Assembly (NCBI GenBank): GCA_050014415.1
Contig: JBEKDJ010000460.1
Location: 1 to 6,209, forward strand
DNA length: 6,209 nucleotides
Reading direction: 5' to 3'
Source: JBEKDJ01 sp050014415
Lineage (GTDB): Bacteria > Desulfobacterota > BSN033 > UBA1163
The stretch's first letter is position 1. Each line of letters opens with the position of its first letter. The notes below the pieces were generated by a model. It saw only the letters and a list, made by a program, of their open reading frames with translations. It did not search any database and was not told the origin of the DNA. The translations under genes and the position numbers were made by a program. Below are positions 6,070 through 6,209 of this stretch, piece after piece.

Positions 6070-6209
6070 TCATTGTGTCTTCTCCACGATCCGACGGCCT
6101 TCAACACGGTCGAGAATTTCGATAAACTTTGTTTTTCGGGCATTGGCTTGGCGGAGTTTGAGTAGATAATCTTTCCACTCTCCCTCTTTCTTCAGTTTTT
6201 TCAAAAGAC
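6070..6209 (-). CDS. C-terminal end of a protein, possibly SWIM zinc-finger family (partial)
   Basis: A minus-strand frame enters from the right edge and ends at TGA (6070-6072), giving 45 residues. It opens LLKKLKKEGEWKDYLLKLRQ, continues with N-A-R-K-T-K-F-I-E-I-L-D-R-V-E, and ends GRRIVEKTQ. The pattern of an amphipathic helical hairpin with W-x-x-Y-L, then a basic R-Q-x-N-x-R-K segment and a closing helix, resembles the C-termini of bacterial SWIM-domain zinc-finger proteins. That match is from memory; the zinc-binding part would lie outside the window. Arginine codons are CGN, unlike the neighbouring cassette, so this is probably the resident backbone. Coding status is well supported by the uninterrupted, protein-like frame; the family name is tentative. 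Confidence 0.55.
   Translation of the reverse strand, partial: LLKKLKKEGEWKDYLLKLRQANARKTKFIEILDRVEGRRIVEKTQ

Overview
This is an accessory region of a bacterial chromosome (or large plasmid) with three parts: an IS21-family insertion sequence on the minus strand (about 8-2586), a compact plus-strand cassette of three overlapping genes of unknown function (2549-5772), and a minus-strand tail with a decayed helix-turn-helix regulator gene (5769-5969) and the 3' end of another gene (6070-6209). Strong AGGAGG-like ribosome sites and bacterial gene families mark it as bacterial. The genus cannot be read from the sequence: the insertion sequence and the far-right gene use CGN arginine codons, while the cassette is more A+T rich and uses AGA/AGG and ATA often, so the cassette looks foreign to its surroundings.

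Insertion sequence: istA (DDE transposase, 966-2516) and istB (AAA+ ATPase helper, 52-792) both look intact. Their gap holds a possible 44-codon ORF that overlaps the istA stop by ATGA. Imperfect 17-bp inverted repeats (11-27 and 2569-2585, two mismatches) mark the element's ends.

Cassette: gene 1 (about 363 aa, no recognised family; G-C-H-D and H-H-P-H-T-T motifs), gene 2 (197 aa, charged, mostly helical) and gene 3 (527 aa, N-terminal Mrr-like PD-(D/E)XK nuclease fold with a long helical C-terminal region). They overlap by 11 and 35 bases and must be co-transcribed and translationally coupled. A nuclease-bearing operon of unknown genes beside an IS and a dead regulator suggests an uncharacterised defence or conflict system; this is inference. 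The IS lies immediately upstream, and its inverted repeat falls inside the open frame of gene 1. The first 12 or so codons of gene 1 are therefore IS-derived, and the native start and promoter have been displaced, so the system may be silenced or rewired here.

Right end: the stop codons of gene 3 and of the regulator remnant interlock tail to tail. The remnant keeps the recognition-helix half of an Xre/Cro-type domain but has in-frame stops upstream, and a strong perfect hairpin sits at the break. The last 140 bases encode the C-terminal 45 residues of a minus-strand protein, possibly a SWIM zinc-finger family protein. No tRNA, rRNA or CRISPR array was seen.
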